DNA of 64,000 nt from the NCBI RefSeq assembly GCF_002632485.1, contig NZ_NIBU01000010.1, positions 52,775-116,774 of the forward strand, read 5' to 3'. The number at the start of each line of letters is the position of its first letter. The first letter of the stretch is position 1. Of the stretch, positions 19,237-28,002 are shown piece after piece. Made by a program: the position numbers and the translations under genes. A model generated the notes under the pieces. That model made no database searches, had not been told where the DNA came from, and worked only from the letters and a program-made list of their open reading frames with translations. Origin of the DNA: Xenorhabdus innexi (lineage in GTDB: Bacteria > Pseudomonadota > Gammaproteobacteria > Enterobacterales > Enterobacteriaceae).

Positions 19237-21168
19237 CTAACAAAAAAATCGCCTTTCAAAATCAATATGATCACCCGGCCTGATGAATATTTCCCGGAAC
19301 TGTTCAAAACAGGTTATTTTATTTAGCTGGTTAATCATTTTATCCTGACTAAAAATATCCAATAACGCATCATAACACTCCGCAAAACACACCTTGTCTA
19401 TTCTGTTTATCGCTATCAGAAAAACAACATGCACACGCTCACTTTCCCCCCAGAGAATACCTTTTGGGCTAATAGCAACAGCAATACCGGTTTTTATCGC
19501 ATTCATCTTTGCTGAATGCGGCAATGCCAGAATACCAAATGCGGTTGAAGAGGCGTTTTCACGCTGATAAACATATCTGACAAAATCAGCCTCAGTATAA
19601 CCTCTTGCAAACATAGCCTGACAAAGCATATCGATAAGCTCATCCCTATGCTGACAACCAGGCTCAAACCAAAACAACCCCGGTTCAAAAAACAGGTCAA
19701 AATTGCGTTGCAGCGCCCTTCTTTTCCTGTTCGCATTAGCGACCTCAATTTTACCAAATAACTGTGCCCGTTTCTCCCGCACCTGAAAAGGTGAGATGCA
19801 CACTGTTTCGTATTTTTGGCTGGAAGGCATATTTATAGTTGTAATTAATAATTCAAATTCAACATATTCCAGTTCAGAAGGCTGCGATATTATCTTAACA
19901 ATATTTATTTCATCAGAGAAATCATATAATAACTGATGATATATTCTGTTTTCAATTCCTTTATATTCGGGGCATAAAAGCACTGCCTGTACTTTTTTCA
20001 CTTTATTTTTTTGTCGCTCAAACTCAGCACCAACGTGTAAGGCAAGAAAAGAAATTTCATCTTCATTCAGTTTCTTACCAAAAAAATCATTTAATTGTAA
20101 GGAGATAAAAACAGCGATATCAAAAATAGTACGACACTCTTTTTTTATTATATCTAACATAGGATTTCGGGTATAAACATTATGCTTCAACCGCATTTCC
20201 AATCCAGAAATATGTAAACAGAACAAAGAAATAAAGTCATCCGTTGCTAAATTGATCAGATAATGTTCCCCAACCGATTCAGCAACCTGTCTGGAAAATT
20301 GATATAAACTCATTCTACCTGGCTCAATTAATTCCTTGCCTTCAGCCTGATAAATATTGGCATTTGTTTTCAGTAAAATATAACAATATTTCCTTTCAGC
20401 CTCTGTTATAGAGATATTAAAAGCACTTTGTAAGCTATCACATAAATTTTCGGTTACTAATTTTAACCAATCATTTTCTTCCATCAAGATAAACTGATTA
20501 TTTAAATAATTCCCGTAATTTAAACGTTGAATGAGTATCAGGAAATTTAATACAAGACTTGTATATGAAAGTTTACAAACAGAATAACCCAATCTGTTAA
20601 ATACCTGCGTAATAATATCCGATATTACTTCAACCTGTTGTACCCCGAATAATACTTCCAGCCTTTTTAAATCCAGCGTCCTGTGCTCTGTTTGTTCAAT
20701 GATGACATGATAGATTAACTCTCTTAAATCCTGCTCAGTGCCTATAATTTGAAGACGATTATTTTTGCATAAGAACCTGACATTGAACTTTTCAAATGAG
20801 TCATTCATCTTATATATCACTGATTTTAAAGTGGAATCACTGATATATAAATCAGCACTTAGATCATAAATATTATTACTTTCTCTGGATAACAGGATAG
20901 ATTTAATCAAATAACATGCTCTTTCCTGATAATTTCTCGGAAATTCACTGAGTTTCTCATTCAGAGAAAGATTAGCATCAGATGATAAAGTATACCCTGA
21001 ACGCCCGGAAATAATAATTTTGCGCCCGTAGGCCTCATTAATTACCACAACATAATTTTTGATGGTTCTGATTGAAACATTTAAGACCTGAGATAATTTT
21101 ACTGCCAGAGTCGGGTTATTTTGTTCCATTAAGTAATTCAATAATTCTTTCTGCTTAGGCCTTAGCAT
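19237..21168 (-). CDS. PRD-domain PTS operon regulator (LicR/BglG-like)
   Basis: Transcription activator of 643 residues, likely controlling the divergent PTS operon. Domains in order: HTH_11-type helix-turn-helix (1-60, LNVSIRTIKNYVVVINEAYG), second Mga-like HTH region (about 85-160), two PTS-regulation domains (about 170-400, with HISGLEMRL and ISFLALHVGAEFER histidine motifs), an EIIB-like segment with LLCPEYKGIENRIY, and a C-terminal EIIA-mannitol/fructose-type domain whose phospho-histidine is in GILALPHSAKM. This architecture is that of LicR/CelR/MtlR activators, whose activity depends on phosphorylation by HPr and EIIB. The 181-bp gap to the IIB gene holds both promoters. Confidence 0.92.
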   Translation of the reverse strand: MLRPKQKELLNYLMEQNNPTLAVKLSQVLNVSIRTIKNYVVVINEAYGRKIIISGRSGYTLSSDANLSLNEKLSEFPRNYQERACYLIKSILLSRESNNIYDLSADLYISDSTLKSVIYKMNDSFEKFNVRFLCKNNRLQIIGTEQDLRELIYHVIIEQTEHRTLDLKRLEVLFGVQQVEVISDIITQVFNRLGYSVCKLSYTSLVLNFLILIQRLNYGNYLNNQFILMEENDWLKLVTENLCDSLQSAFNISITEAERKYCYILLKTNANIYQAEGKELIEPGRMSLYQFSRQVAESVGEHYLINLATDDFISLFCLHISGLEMRLKHNVYTRNPMLDIIKKECRTIFDIAVFISLQLNDFFGKKLNEDEISFLALHVGAEFERQKNKVKKVQAVLLCPEYKGIENRIYHQLLYDFSDEINIVKIISQPSELEYVEFELLITTINMPSSQKYETVCISPFQVREKRAQLFGKIEVANANRKRRALQRNFDLFFEPGLFWFEPGCQHRDELIDMLCQAMFARGYTEADFVRYVYQRENASSTAFGILALPHSAKMNAIKTGIAVAISPKGILWGESERVHVVFLIAINRIDKVCFAECYDALLDIFSQDKMINQLNKITCFEQFREIFIRPGDHIDFERRFFC

Positions 21169-21349
21169 TATAACCCCCTGTTAAATGAACAAATAAAACA
21201 TAATGCTTACAGATTAGATCAATTAAAAAAACAGAAAACTACCCTCCTGAAGTGAAAAAATATAATTGAAGATTAAATCAGAATTTACGATAGTAGTTTA
21301 TATACCCAAAAACAAAAATCAATCAGCTAAAAAATAATGAGGAATTAGC

Positions 21350-21676
21350 ATGAAAAATACTTTCATTATGTTGTGTTGTGGCGCTGGTATTTCCAGTGGA
21401 ATGCTGGCGACAAAAACCAGAAATGCCGCCAGAAAAAAAGAATTATCGGTTACTGTTGAAGCCAGAAGTGAAAGCGAAGTCGCTGAATATTTCTCTGTTA
21501 TTGACATCCTGTTTCTTGGCCCACATTATGCCTCACAAAAAGAAGCATTCCAGAAACATGCTGATATTTATAATATCCCTGTCATTGTCGTACCACAAAA
21601 TATTTATGGGAAACTGGATGGGGAAGCATTACTGGAATTAGCCCTAACCACTCTAAAAAATAAATTGAACCACTAA
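21350..21676 (+). CDS. PTS lactose/cellobiose-type EIIB
   Basis: Cytoplasmic phosphocarrier of 108 residues, first gene of the operon. The phosphorylated cysteine is Cys10 in the loop LCCGAGISSGML, aligning with the CSAGMSTS loop of E. coli ChbB; the C-terminal IYGKLDGEALLELAL also matches. It passes phosphate from EIIA to sugar entering through EIIC. The order IIB-IIC-IIA followed by a GH1 enzyme is that of cellobiose/chitobiose-type systems. It is divergently transcribed from the PRD regulator. Confidence 0.94.
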   Translation: MKNTFIMLCCGAGISSGMLATKTRNAARKKELSVTVEARSESEVAEYFSVIDILFLGPHYASQKEAFQKHADIYNIPVIVVPQNIYGKLDGEALLELALTTLKNKLNH

Positions 21677-21753
21677 TCTTATTCTTTATAACACCGGGGT
21701 TTTTTTATTTATATCCGATTGATGGAAGAGACAAAAGTAAAGAGATATGAAAC

Positions 21754-22989
21754 ATGAAAGCATTTATGTCTTGGTTATCTGATTCTTTTGCACCAGCAAT
21801 GCAAAATTTCACTAAACGACCGTGGGTAGCAGCTATTTCTGGCTCCATGCTGAAAAATATTCCTTTTATTTTAGCTGGATCATTAATATTTTTTTATAAT
21901 GTATTCCGCTCTTATCTTCCCTTTTTACCCAATCTTGGGCGGATTGCCGAATATTCCTTTGGTATGCTCGGCTTACTTACTGCTTTTATGGTAGCCAATC
22001 AGATGATGGAAAAACTTCATCATTTTAGGTATACCCTGATTGCCGGTCTAACATCCATCTGTGTCTATATGATGTTCATCAGGCCGGAGTTTTCTGATGG
22101 CAATATGATTGTCAGTTTTGAACGATTCGGCCCTGCGGGAATTCTACTGGGCATTGTCACCGGCTTGTTTATCTCTTATCTATTTCACTTCTATAACAAA
22201 ATAGGATTTCTGAAAGAGAGCACCCTGCCTGATTTTGTCGTAGGCTGGATACACGGCATTATCCCGATACTGGTTTCTATCGGAGCAGGGACGCTAATCG
22301 TATTCACCCTTGAAGTTGATGTCTTCTCCCGGCTACTTTCCCTTTTCTCGCCTATTGCCGCTTTCGGGCAGACACTGCCGGGGTTCATTCTGATGGCGCT
22401 GATCCCTGCCATCGCGATGTCGATGGGGATTTCAGTCTGGACATTTACCGGCTTGCAAATGCCTATTTTTATGCTGGGTATCAGCACCAATATCACTCTG
22501 GTCGCGGCAGGACAGCCCCCGACCAATATTGTCACTTATGAAACGCTGTATACAGCAGCTCTGATTACAATGGGGGGAACTGGTGCCACTCTCGCCCTTA
22601 ACCTCTTAATGCTGTTTTCAAAATCCAGAGAGCTTAAAGCCACAGGGTATATCTGTATCGGGCCTTCGTTCTTCAATATCAATGAACCGCTGGTATTTGG
22701 TACGCCGATTGTTCTCAATCCGCTGTTAATGCTGCCTATGTGGATTAATGCTATTACCAGCCCCATTATTGTCTGGGTATTCATGCGTTCCGACTGGTTG
22801 AATATCCCTGCCAAAATGATTCAGGTAGGTCAAATACCCGCTCCGTTTTCCAGCGTCATGATTACTGAGGACTGGCGGGCAATTATCTGTTATTTGGTGC
22901 TAATGTTGGTGTTCCTTATTACCTGGTATCCCTTCTTTAAGGTGTATGAGAAAAAACGTATTGAAGAAGAAAGTCTCAATGCAGCATAA
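21754..22989 (+). CDS. PTS lactose/cellobiose-type EIIC permease
   Basis: Inner-membrane sugar channel of 411 residues with about ten hydrophobic spans. It begins MSWLSDSFAPAMQNFTKRPWVAAISGSMLKNIPF-like, the usual EIIC-Lac/Cel N-terminus, and carries FFNINEPLVFGTPIVLNP, the conserved substrate-binding motif (NEP loop). The family includes ChbC and LacE C-domains. It is somewhat shorter than ChbC (452). Substrate specificity cannot be read directly; the downstream 6-phospho-beta-glucosidase implies a beta-glucoside. It lies 77 bp after the IIB gene and 38 bp before IIA. Confidence 0.93.
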   Translation: MKAFMSWLSDSFAPAMQNFTKRPWVAAISGSMLKNIPFILAGSLIFFYNVFRSYLPFLPNLGRIAEYSFGMLGLLTAFMVANQMMEKLHHFRYTLIAGLTSICVYMMFIRPEFSDGNMIVSFERFGPAGILLGIVTGLFISYLFHFYNKIGFLKESTLPDFVVGWIHGIIPILVSIGAGTLIVFTLEVDVFSRLLSLFSPIAAFGQTLPGFILMALIPAIAMSMGISVWTFTGLQMPIFMLGISTNITLVAAGQPPTNIVTYETLYTAALITMGGTGATLALNLLMLFSKSRELKATGYICIGPSFFNINEPLVFGTPIVLNPLLMLPMWINAITSPIIVWVFMRSDWLNIPAKMIQVGQIPAPFSSVMITEDWRAIICYLVLMLVFLITWYPFFKVYEKKRIEEESLNAA

Positions 22990-23027
22990 ATAATTCATGC
23001 CACATTCTACTATAAGGAAAAATAATC

Positions 23028-23369
23028 ATGATTAGTGAGGAAAATATATTAATCCCCATCGCTATGGAAATTATTCTCGATGCAGGTAATGCCAGAGAAA
23101 AAAGTGAAAAAGCGATGAAATATGCCCGCGATGGCGATTTTGAAAATGCCCATTTGTATATGGATAAAGCACGAAGAATGATGTTATCGGCTCACTGTAC
23201 ACAAACGGATGTTATTCAAAAAGAAACGCAGGGAGACCATTTAAATTTGAGCCTTTTATTTATTCATGCTCAGGATACATTAATGACGATACGCAGCGAA
23301 TTAGTGATGAAAGAGGAGATGATTGCCTTATATAAACTCATTCACGATATACGTAATAACAAAAAATAA
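23028..23369 (+). CDS. PTS lactose/cellobiose-type EIIA
   Basis: Helical-bundle trimer-forming phosphocarrier of 113 residues. The active histidine is His80 in LLFIHAQDTLMT, matching the HAQDHLM motif of ChbA/LacF. It takes phosphate from HPr and gives it to the EIIB encoded upstream. The N-terminus EIILDAGNAREKSEKAMKYA is typical of the family. It sits between the EIIC and glucosidase genes in one operon with gaps of 11-38 bp. Confidence 0.94.
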   Translation: MISEENILIPIAMEIILDAGNAREKSEKAMKYARDGDFENAHLYMDKARRMMLSAHCTQTDVIQKETQGDHLNLSLLFIHAQDTLMTIRSELVMKEEMIALYKLIHDIRNNKK

Positions 23370-23380
23370 AGGAAACAATA

Positions 23381-24820
23381 ATGACTGAACATAATACTTT
23401 ATTTCCTGAAGATTTTCTTTGGGGAGCAGCAACCAGTGCCTATCAGGTTGAAGGTGCAGCGGCAGAATACGGTAAAAAATTATCACAACAAGATATTCTC
23501 AATAATAAACCGGAATTTGCTGATACACATGTTACCAGTGATCATTATCATCGTTATAAAGAAGATGTGGCATTAATGAAAGAGTTAGGATTGAAAGCCT
23601 ACCGTTTTTCTATCGCATGGGCGCGTATTTTCCCTGATGGGATCGGGGAGCCAAATAATGAAGGCGTTCAGTTTTATCATAATGTTATCGATGAATTACT
23701 GGAAAATGATATTACACCCATCCCGACCCTTTACCATTATGATATGCCAATGGCGTTAGTGGAAAAATATCATGGCTGGATTGACAGGCAGAGTGTAGAT
23801 GATTTTGCCTATTATGCTGAATTTGTTATCAGGGAATATGGTCAGAAAGCCAGATATTGGCTGACGATTAATGAGCAAAGTATTATCGTGCAATTCTGGA
23901 CGAAAAAATGCTTTATTCCTGAGCAATACCTCCACAATGAGCAGATTAAATATCAGATCAATCATCATATGAATCTGGCTCATGCCATCGCCTGTAAATT
24001 AGTTCATCAATGGGTGCCTGATGGTCAGGTCGGAGCCGCATTAGGGTATTCCGCCATTTATCCGCTGACCAGCAAACCGGAAGATAATCTGGCTGCCCAG
24101 AATGCCAATGACTTACGCAATTACTATTTCACCGATATCTATCTGAAAGGACAATATAACCAATCCGCTTTGATTTACCTGCAAAATCACGGGTTAGCTC
24201 CTAATATCGAAGACGGTGATATGGAATTAATCAAAGAAGGCTATTCTGATTTTCTGGCACTCAATTATTATTGTAGCCATACCGCCGCTGCCGCACCTGC
24301 AAATGCGCAAAGACGAATGGACGGCTTTAATCCGACCGGTATTAAAGGGCAAATCGACGGTTATGAGATCCAGCCAGATTACTATCAGATCCATAAAAAC
24401 CCACAGCTTGATACCACAGATTGGGATTGGGCAGTTGATCCACAGGGGCTTGAATACCTGTTACGCGATTTATATACCCGCTATCAGAAGCCACTAATGA
24501 TCACTGAAAATGGTTTCGGCGCTGATGATGTACTGGAAGCCGATGGCTCTATTCATGACAGTTATCGCATAGATTATATAAAGAAACACCTTCAGGCCAT
24601 TAAGCGGGCAATGGATTCAGGAGTGAAGGTTCTCTCCTATAATCCATGGAGTTTTATTGATCTCCTGTCCACCAGCAATGGTTACAAAAAACGTTATGGC
24701 TTTGTTTATGTCAACCGCACTGATGACGATCTCAAAGACCTCGCTCGTTATAAGAAAGATTCATTTTTCTGGTATCAGGATGTTATCCAGACACGTGGTG
24801 ATTCATTAAATAAACTGTGA
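23381..24820 (+). CDS. 6-phospho-beta-glucosidase (GH1)
   Basis: Cytoplasmic glycosidase of 479 residues that would hydrolyse the 6-phosphoglucoside delivered by the PTS. It has the N-terminal GH1 signature FLWGAATSAYQVEGA, acid/base Glu165 in WLTINEQS and nucleophile Glu376 in MITENGFG. The phosphate-recognition Ser-Lys-Tyr set of 6-phospho-glycosidases is seen in STSNGYKKRYGFVYV. The residue after the acid/base is Gln instead of the usual Pro or Ile, a mild oddity that may touch aglycone specificity (inference). It differs clearly from the BglB-like enzyme at 59336-60730. Confidence 0.94.
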   Translation: MTEHNTLFPEDFLWGAATSAYQVEGAAAEYGKKLSQQDILNNKPEFADTHVTSDHYHRYKEDVALMKELGLKAYRFSIAWARIFPDGIGEPNNEGVQFYHNVIDELLENDITPIPTLYHYDMPMALVEKYHGWIDRQSVDDFAYYAEFVIREYGQKARYWLTINEQSIIVQFWTKKCFIPEQYLHNEQIKYQINHHMNLAHAIACKLVHQWVPDGQVGAALGYSAIYPLTSKPEDNLAAQNANDLRNYYFTDIYLKGQYNQSALIYLQNHGLAPNIEDGDMELIKEGYSDFLALNYYCSHTAAAAPANAQRRMDGFNPTGIKGQIDGYEIQPDYYQIHKNPQLDTTDWDWAVDPQGLEYLLRDLYTRYQKPLMITENGFGADDVLEADGSIHDSYRIDYIKKHLQAIKRAMDSGVKVLSYNPWSFIDLLSTSNGYKKRYGFVYVNRTDDDLKDLARYKKDSFFWYQDVIQTRGDSLNKL

Positions 24821-24829
24821 GGTAAATAA

Positions 24830-25090
24830 GTGATTGAGTATCCAGTAATTGTCACCGCCCCTTCGGGGCTGCATACCCGGCCTTCGGCCCAGCTTTGCAA
24901 TTTAGCCAAAACTTACAGTGGCACAATAGAAATTGTCCGGGGAGATAAAAGCGCTAATTTAAAAAGTATGTTTAAAATTATGTCGATGGGAATAAAAAAT
25001 GGTATGGAAGTTACCATTCGGGTTGAAGGTGAAAACGAAGAGAAAATGGCACAATCAGTTGTCGATCTTATTCGCAGTATTAAAGAATAG
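24830..25090 (+). CDS. HPr-like PTS phosphocarrier, operon-specific
   Basis: Small cytoplasmic phosphocarrier of 86 residues, starting at a GTG at 24830 with GAGGT 7 bases upstream. Phospho-His15 is in GLHTRPSAQL and the regulatory Ser46 position is kept in LKSMFKIMSMG, so it should be functional. General HPr (ptsH) is normally encoded with ptsI and crr elsewhere; a private copy inside a sugar operon suggests dedicated phosphate flow or regulation of the PRD protein. It lies 9 bp after the glucosidase gene. An FPr-like or NPr-like role is possible but the context favours sugar transport. Confidence 0.9.
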   Translation: MIEYPVIVTAPSGLHTRPSAQLCNLAKTYSGTIEIVRGDKSANLKSMFKIMSMGIKNGMEVTIRVEGENEEKMAQSVVDLIRSIKE

Positions 25091-25126
25091 ATCTTATATG
25101 GTATTGCTACTTATCAGGAGTCTTTC

Positions 25127-25513
25127 ATGCTCTCTTTTGATGAAATGGAAAGTATCGCGCGACAACTTATTTCCCCTACGCAATTAAATAAACATGTTAC
25201 CTATGGTCAGGTTGCGGCGGTAATTCAGTGTGAATCAGGAAATGTTTATACTGGTATTAATATTGATACCGACTGCTCAATGGGATTTTGTGCTGAGCAT
25301 AGTGCGATTGCCGATATGATTAAACATGGCGAAAACCGGATAGTTAAAGTTATCGCCGTTAATCATCACGGAAAAATTATTCCTCCATGCGGCCGCTGTC
25401 GGGAATTTATCAGCCAGATAAATCGGGAGAATGTGCAGAGCGAAATAAAAGTTAACAAAGAGCAGGTTTTACGGCTCAGTGAATTGCTGCCATTTGATTG
25501 GAAAAATGCGTAG
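25127..25513 (+). CDS. Cytidine/blasticidin-S deaminase-like zinc enzyme
   Basis: Protein of 128 residues in the cytidine deaminase fold. Zinc and catalytic motifs are complete: Cys55-Ala-Glu57 in GFCAEHSAIADM and Cys88-x-x-Cys91 in PPCGRCREF. The Cys-Ala-Glu form and the C-terminal LLPFDW place it nearer to the tetrameric cytidine deaminases and blasticidin-S deaminase than to E. coli Cdd. It is the last gene of the PTS operon, 36 bp after the HPr gene and followed by a strong terminator. Deamination of a nucleoside-like aglycone is a plausible role, but is inference. Confidence 0.85.
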   Translation: MLSFDEMESIARQLISPTQLNKHVTYGQVAAVIQCESGNVYTGINIDTDCSMGFCAEHSAIADMIKHGENRIVKVIAVNHHGKIIPPCGRCREFISQINRENVQSEIKVNKEQVLRLSELLPFDWKNA

Positions 25514-25540
25514 GTGTTTTATTTTTATCAGATATCTAAA

Positions 25541-25574
25541 AAAACTGCCCGATTTAATGAGTTGGGCAGTTTTT
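25541..25574 (+). terminator. Terminator of the PTS operon
   Basis: Stem AAAACTGCCC / GGGCAGTTTT with a 13-base loop and trailing Ts. It almost repeats the terminator at 28634-28679 on the other side of the accessory island. Confidence 0.85.
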
Positions 25575-25625
25575 CAACTAATAATTACATAGATGTTATT
25601 ATAAATATTATTATATTATTTTTAA

Positions 25626-26228
25626 CTAATAACCAATTACAAGATATTGCCCATTAATACCAAGCATTTCTGGAGTTGCGTTCCATTCCTTACCTTTAAA
25701 ATCAAAGAATTTCCCTGAGAACCAAGCCCTAAAACAATCTAAAGCACCATTAGAATATGCCTGCCCAGCCATAGGAACCGCCCATCCTCCCGTATCTATA
25801 ATCTGAATATTTAAAATAGCGTGCTTAAAAGGTTTGGGTAAAACCACTTTATTCTCAACAAGTGGTGTAAATGCATGCCAACCCCATTGAATCATTAATC
25901 CATTAGGAAACTCCTGATAACCGTTTTGCATTAACTGGTTAGGAAATTGCTTTTCCTCATGGCATTTCAAAGAGTCAGAAAATTTTTGCGTTAAACCTGA
26001 AACATCTCCGTCGTCTAAGACATCCTGCCCACATTGAGTAGACATAAAATTTGCCATAACAGAAGACATTGTTGACGTTTGGCGTAATACTTTGTTTAGC
26101 AAATCAATTTCCAATTCATTAGCTGGTATCCCAGTTTCTAAATTGGGGCTGGTCTGATAATTTTCCTGAGAAACAACGTTCGCATTCCCGCCCGTAGCAA
26201 ATGCTTTAAAATCATTCTGGTTACTCAT
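25626..26228 (-). CDS. Orphan phage tail-fibre-like protein
   Basis: Protein of 200 residues. The N-terminal half (NDFKAFATGGNANVVSQENY ... VLRQTSTMSSVMANFM ... GQDVLDDGD) resembles the base domain of prophage and phage-tail-bacteriocin side-tail fibres. The C-terminal part (EFPNGLMIQWGW ... NGQYLVIGY) resembles the Gp53-like receptor-binding tip. The long central shaft of normal fibres is missing, so this is a compact fibre or an internally deleted one. It has a strong AAGGAG ribosome site and an intact frame. No other phage genes are next to it; it converges on the PTS operon. Role unknown. Confidence 0.75.
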   Translation of the reverse strand: MSNQNDFKAFATGGNANVVSQENYQTSPNLETGIPANELEIDLLNKVLRQTSTMSSVMANFMSTQCGQDVLDDGDVSGLTQKFSDSLKCHEEKQFPNQLMQNGYQEFPNGLMIQWGWHAFTPLVENKVVLPKPFKHAILNIQIIDTGGWAVPMAGQAYSNGALDCFRAWFSGKFFDFKGKEWNATPEMLGINGQYLVIGY

Positions 26229-26786
26229 ATTTTCTCCTTAGATAAATAAAAATACTGACCTAAATAGATTTTGTATTAAAATATCAACACAGGAAATAAA
26301 AATGTAGCAACTACAATGATGCTATGAACTCTTTATTATTTAACAATCAACATTAATACTACCATAGTAAAAAATACAACCTAAATAAGAAATCACTTTG
26401 TAGTGAAATTGAACAAAATAATCACAATTAATCCTAACAGGTGTAAGAATAAGAACATGATGCCAATATCAATAAATATTATAATAAATTAATCTTGAGA
26501 AAAAATACTTATGGAAAATCAACAAAAAGTAGATTTATTTTAAATCCGTAATTTGTTTTTAAATTACCCAGTTCATATAAATTATTGAGTGATTGCAATC
26601 ACAATGTAATGTTCAGCTTTTATACAAAGCAAGCCCCTGTTATATCCCATCGAGCAATATCATCAAATGTTTATTATTACTAACATTCCTATATTGCATA
26701 TTAAAAATTAATCGATAATAAAAACAAAAGGTAACGGCTACCAAAATATCGCATCAATGGCGATATAAAATAAAGGACAAATAATT
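26229..26786. other. AT-rich gap between tail-fibre gene and vgrG relic
   Basis: About 560 bp without a credible reading frame. It presumably holds the divergent promoters of the tail-fibre gene and the vgrG relic. I see no repeat, transposon end or RNA gene. Confidence 0.4.
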
Positions 26787-27536
26787 ATGTCACTAAAAAA
26801 GAACATTATTTCTCAGAAAAGCCGACAAAATAGCGGTAAATTATCTGGCGGTCTTTTATTCACGTTGGTAGCAGGTAGCCTGCCTCCTCAAACATTTGTT
26901 GTCACAGATTTCGTATTAGCAGAAAGTTTTTCACAGCCTTTTCATCTTGATATCAGTCTGGCAAGTGCAGATCCTGCCATTGATTTTTCTGCTGTCCTTG
27001 ATCACACCGCTACGCTGACAATTTTGCAGGGAGAAACCGAACAGCGCAGCATCAGCGGTATGGTATCCAGCTTTGAACAGGGAAATACCGGTCTGCATCA
27101 GACTACCTACCAGATGACTGTCCGCCCTGACTTATGGCGTACCACACTGCGCCAAAATTCACGCATCTTTCAACAGCGGGATATCGAGACCATTATCACC
27201 GCTATTTTAAAAGAACACGGTATACGTGATGTGGTATTCAGTTTGCGCCAACCACACCCAGAACGTGAATTTTGTGTGCAATATCAGGAAAGTGATTTTG
27301 CTTTCCTCCAGCGTTTAACCTCAGAAGAAGGCATTTTTTACTTTTTCGAGTGCAGCAATGGGCGTAATACTCTGGTTTTTGCCGACGATGCAGGCTCAGT
27401 GCCACCGGGCATCAAACTTCCCTATCAGCCCAGTGAACAAAGTCCGACAGGTGATATTGCTGTCAGCAGTATCACTAATAGTGACCGATATTCCACAGCC
27501 AACACTAGCAGGATTAGACCGCGAATATCGTTATGA
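26787..27536 (+). pseudogene. vgrG: Truncated vgrG (type VI secretion spike), N-terminal part
   Basis: The frame encodes 249 residues against more than 600 in a full VgrG. Residues 20 to about 235 match the gp27-like hub (FTLVAGSLPPQTFVVTDFVL, QYQESDFAFLQRLTSEEGIF, YFFECSNGRNTLVFADD). The gp5-like OB fold and beta-helix are absent. After about 27490 the VgrG match stops and rhs-type sequence begins in another frame, so the last residues are read-through. The ribosome site AAGGA and start are intact, but a spike lacking its needle cannot work as VgrG. No other type VI secretion genes are in the window. Confidence 0.85.
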
Positions 27537-27873
27537 CGATGCACTTAATCTGGTGGCGGCGAATGATGAACGGCAGTGGCTGCGTTATGTGGTTAATAGT
27601 AATGGTCAAGTGACCTCAGTCAGCAACGGCGATCAGTTACGGGAACATTATCAATATGATGCCTGCGGTTATCCATTTCGCCGTTTTGACGGAATCAATG
27701 AAATTGACGGGGAACAACTTTATCAGAAAGGGCATCGGCTAAGACGCGTGGGCCAGCATCTGTTTGAGTATGACGATGCGGATCGGATGACCGCCATGCA
27801 GTTATGGCAGGAAGGCCACCGTCCACAGCTAACCAAATTTCGCTGGACAAGGTTTACCAAGAAACGTTCATAG
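27496..27873 (+). pseudogene. Rhs core remnant fused behind vgrG
   Basis: In the frame starting with IPQPTLAGLDREYRYDDAL the sequence shows Rhs/YD-repeat text: LREHYQYDACGYPFRRFDG, QHLFEYDDADRMTAMQLWQ and EGHRPQLTKFRW. Full Rhs proteins exceed 1,200 residues, so only about 115 survive. It is joined to vgrG in a different frame at about 27490, and to the toxin tip in a third frame at about 27845. It therefore cannot be expressed as one protein: a double deletion scar of a vgrG-rhs toxin locus. Confidence 0.8.
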
Positions 27874-28000
27874 ACAGATTGTAAGCCCTTCATGGGCAGC
27901 ATTTAGAAAACAATATCCAAAACCAACAAGAGCGCAAATAGTGAAAAAGGCCATGGAAATCGACAAACTAATAGCTCAGCATATCAACAAGGTAAATTAA
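27842..28000 (+). pseudogene. C-terminal toxin tip relic of the Rhs protein
   Basis: A short open frame ends at TAA 27998-28000, two bases before the next gene. It reads GQGLPRNVHRQIVSPSWAAF and then continues RKQYPKPTRAQIVKKAMEI to the stop. The composition and position, directly before an immunity-like gene, are those of the last ~45 residues of a polymorphic toxin domain. The toxin's catalytic part is lost, so its activity cannot be named. Confidence 0.65.
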
Positions 28001-28002
28001 AA

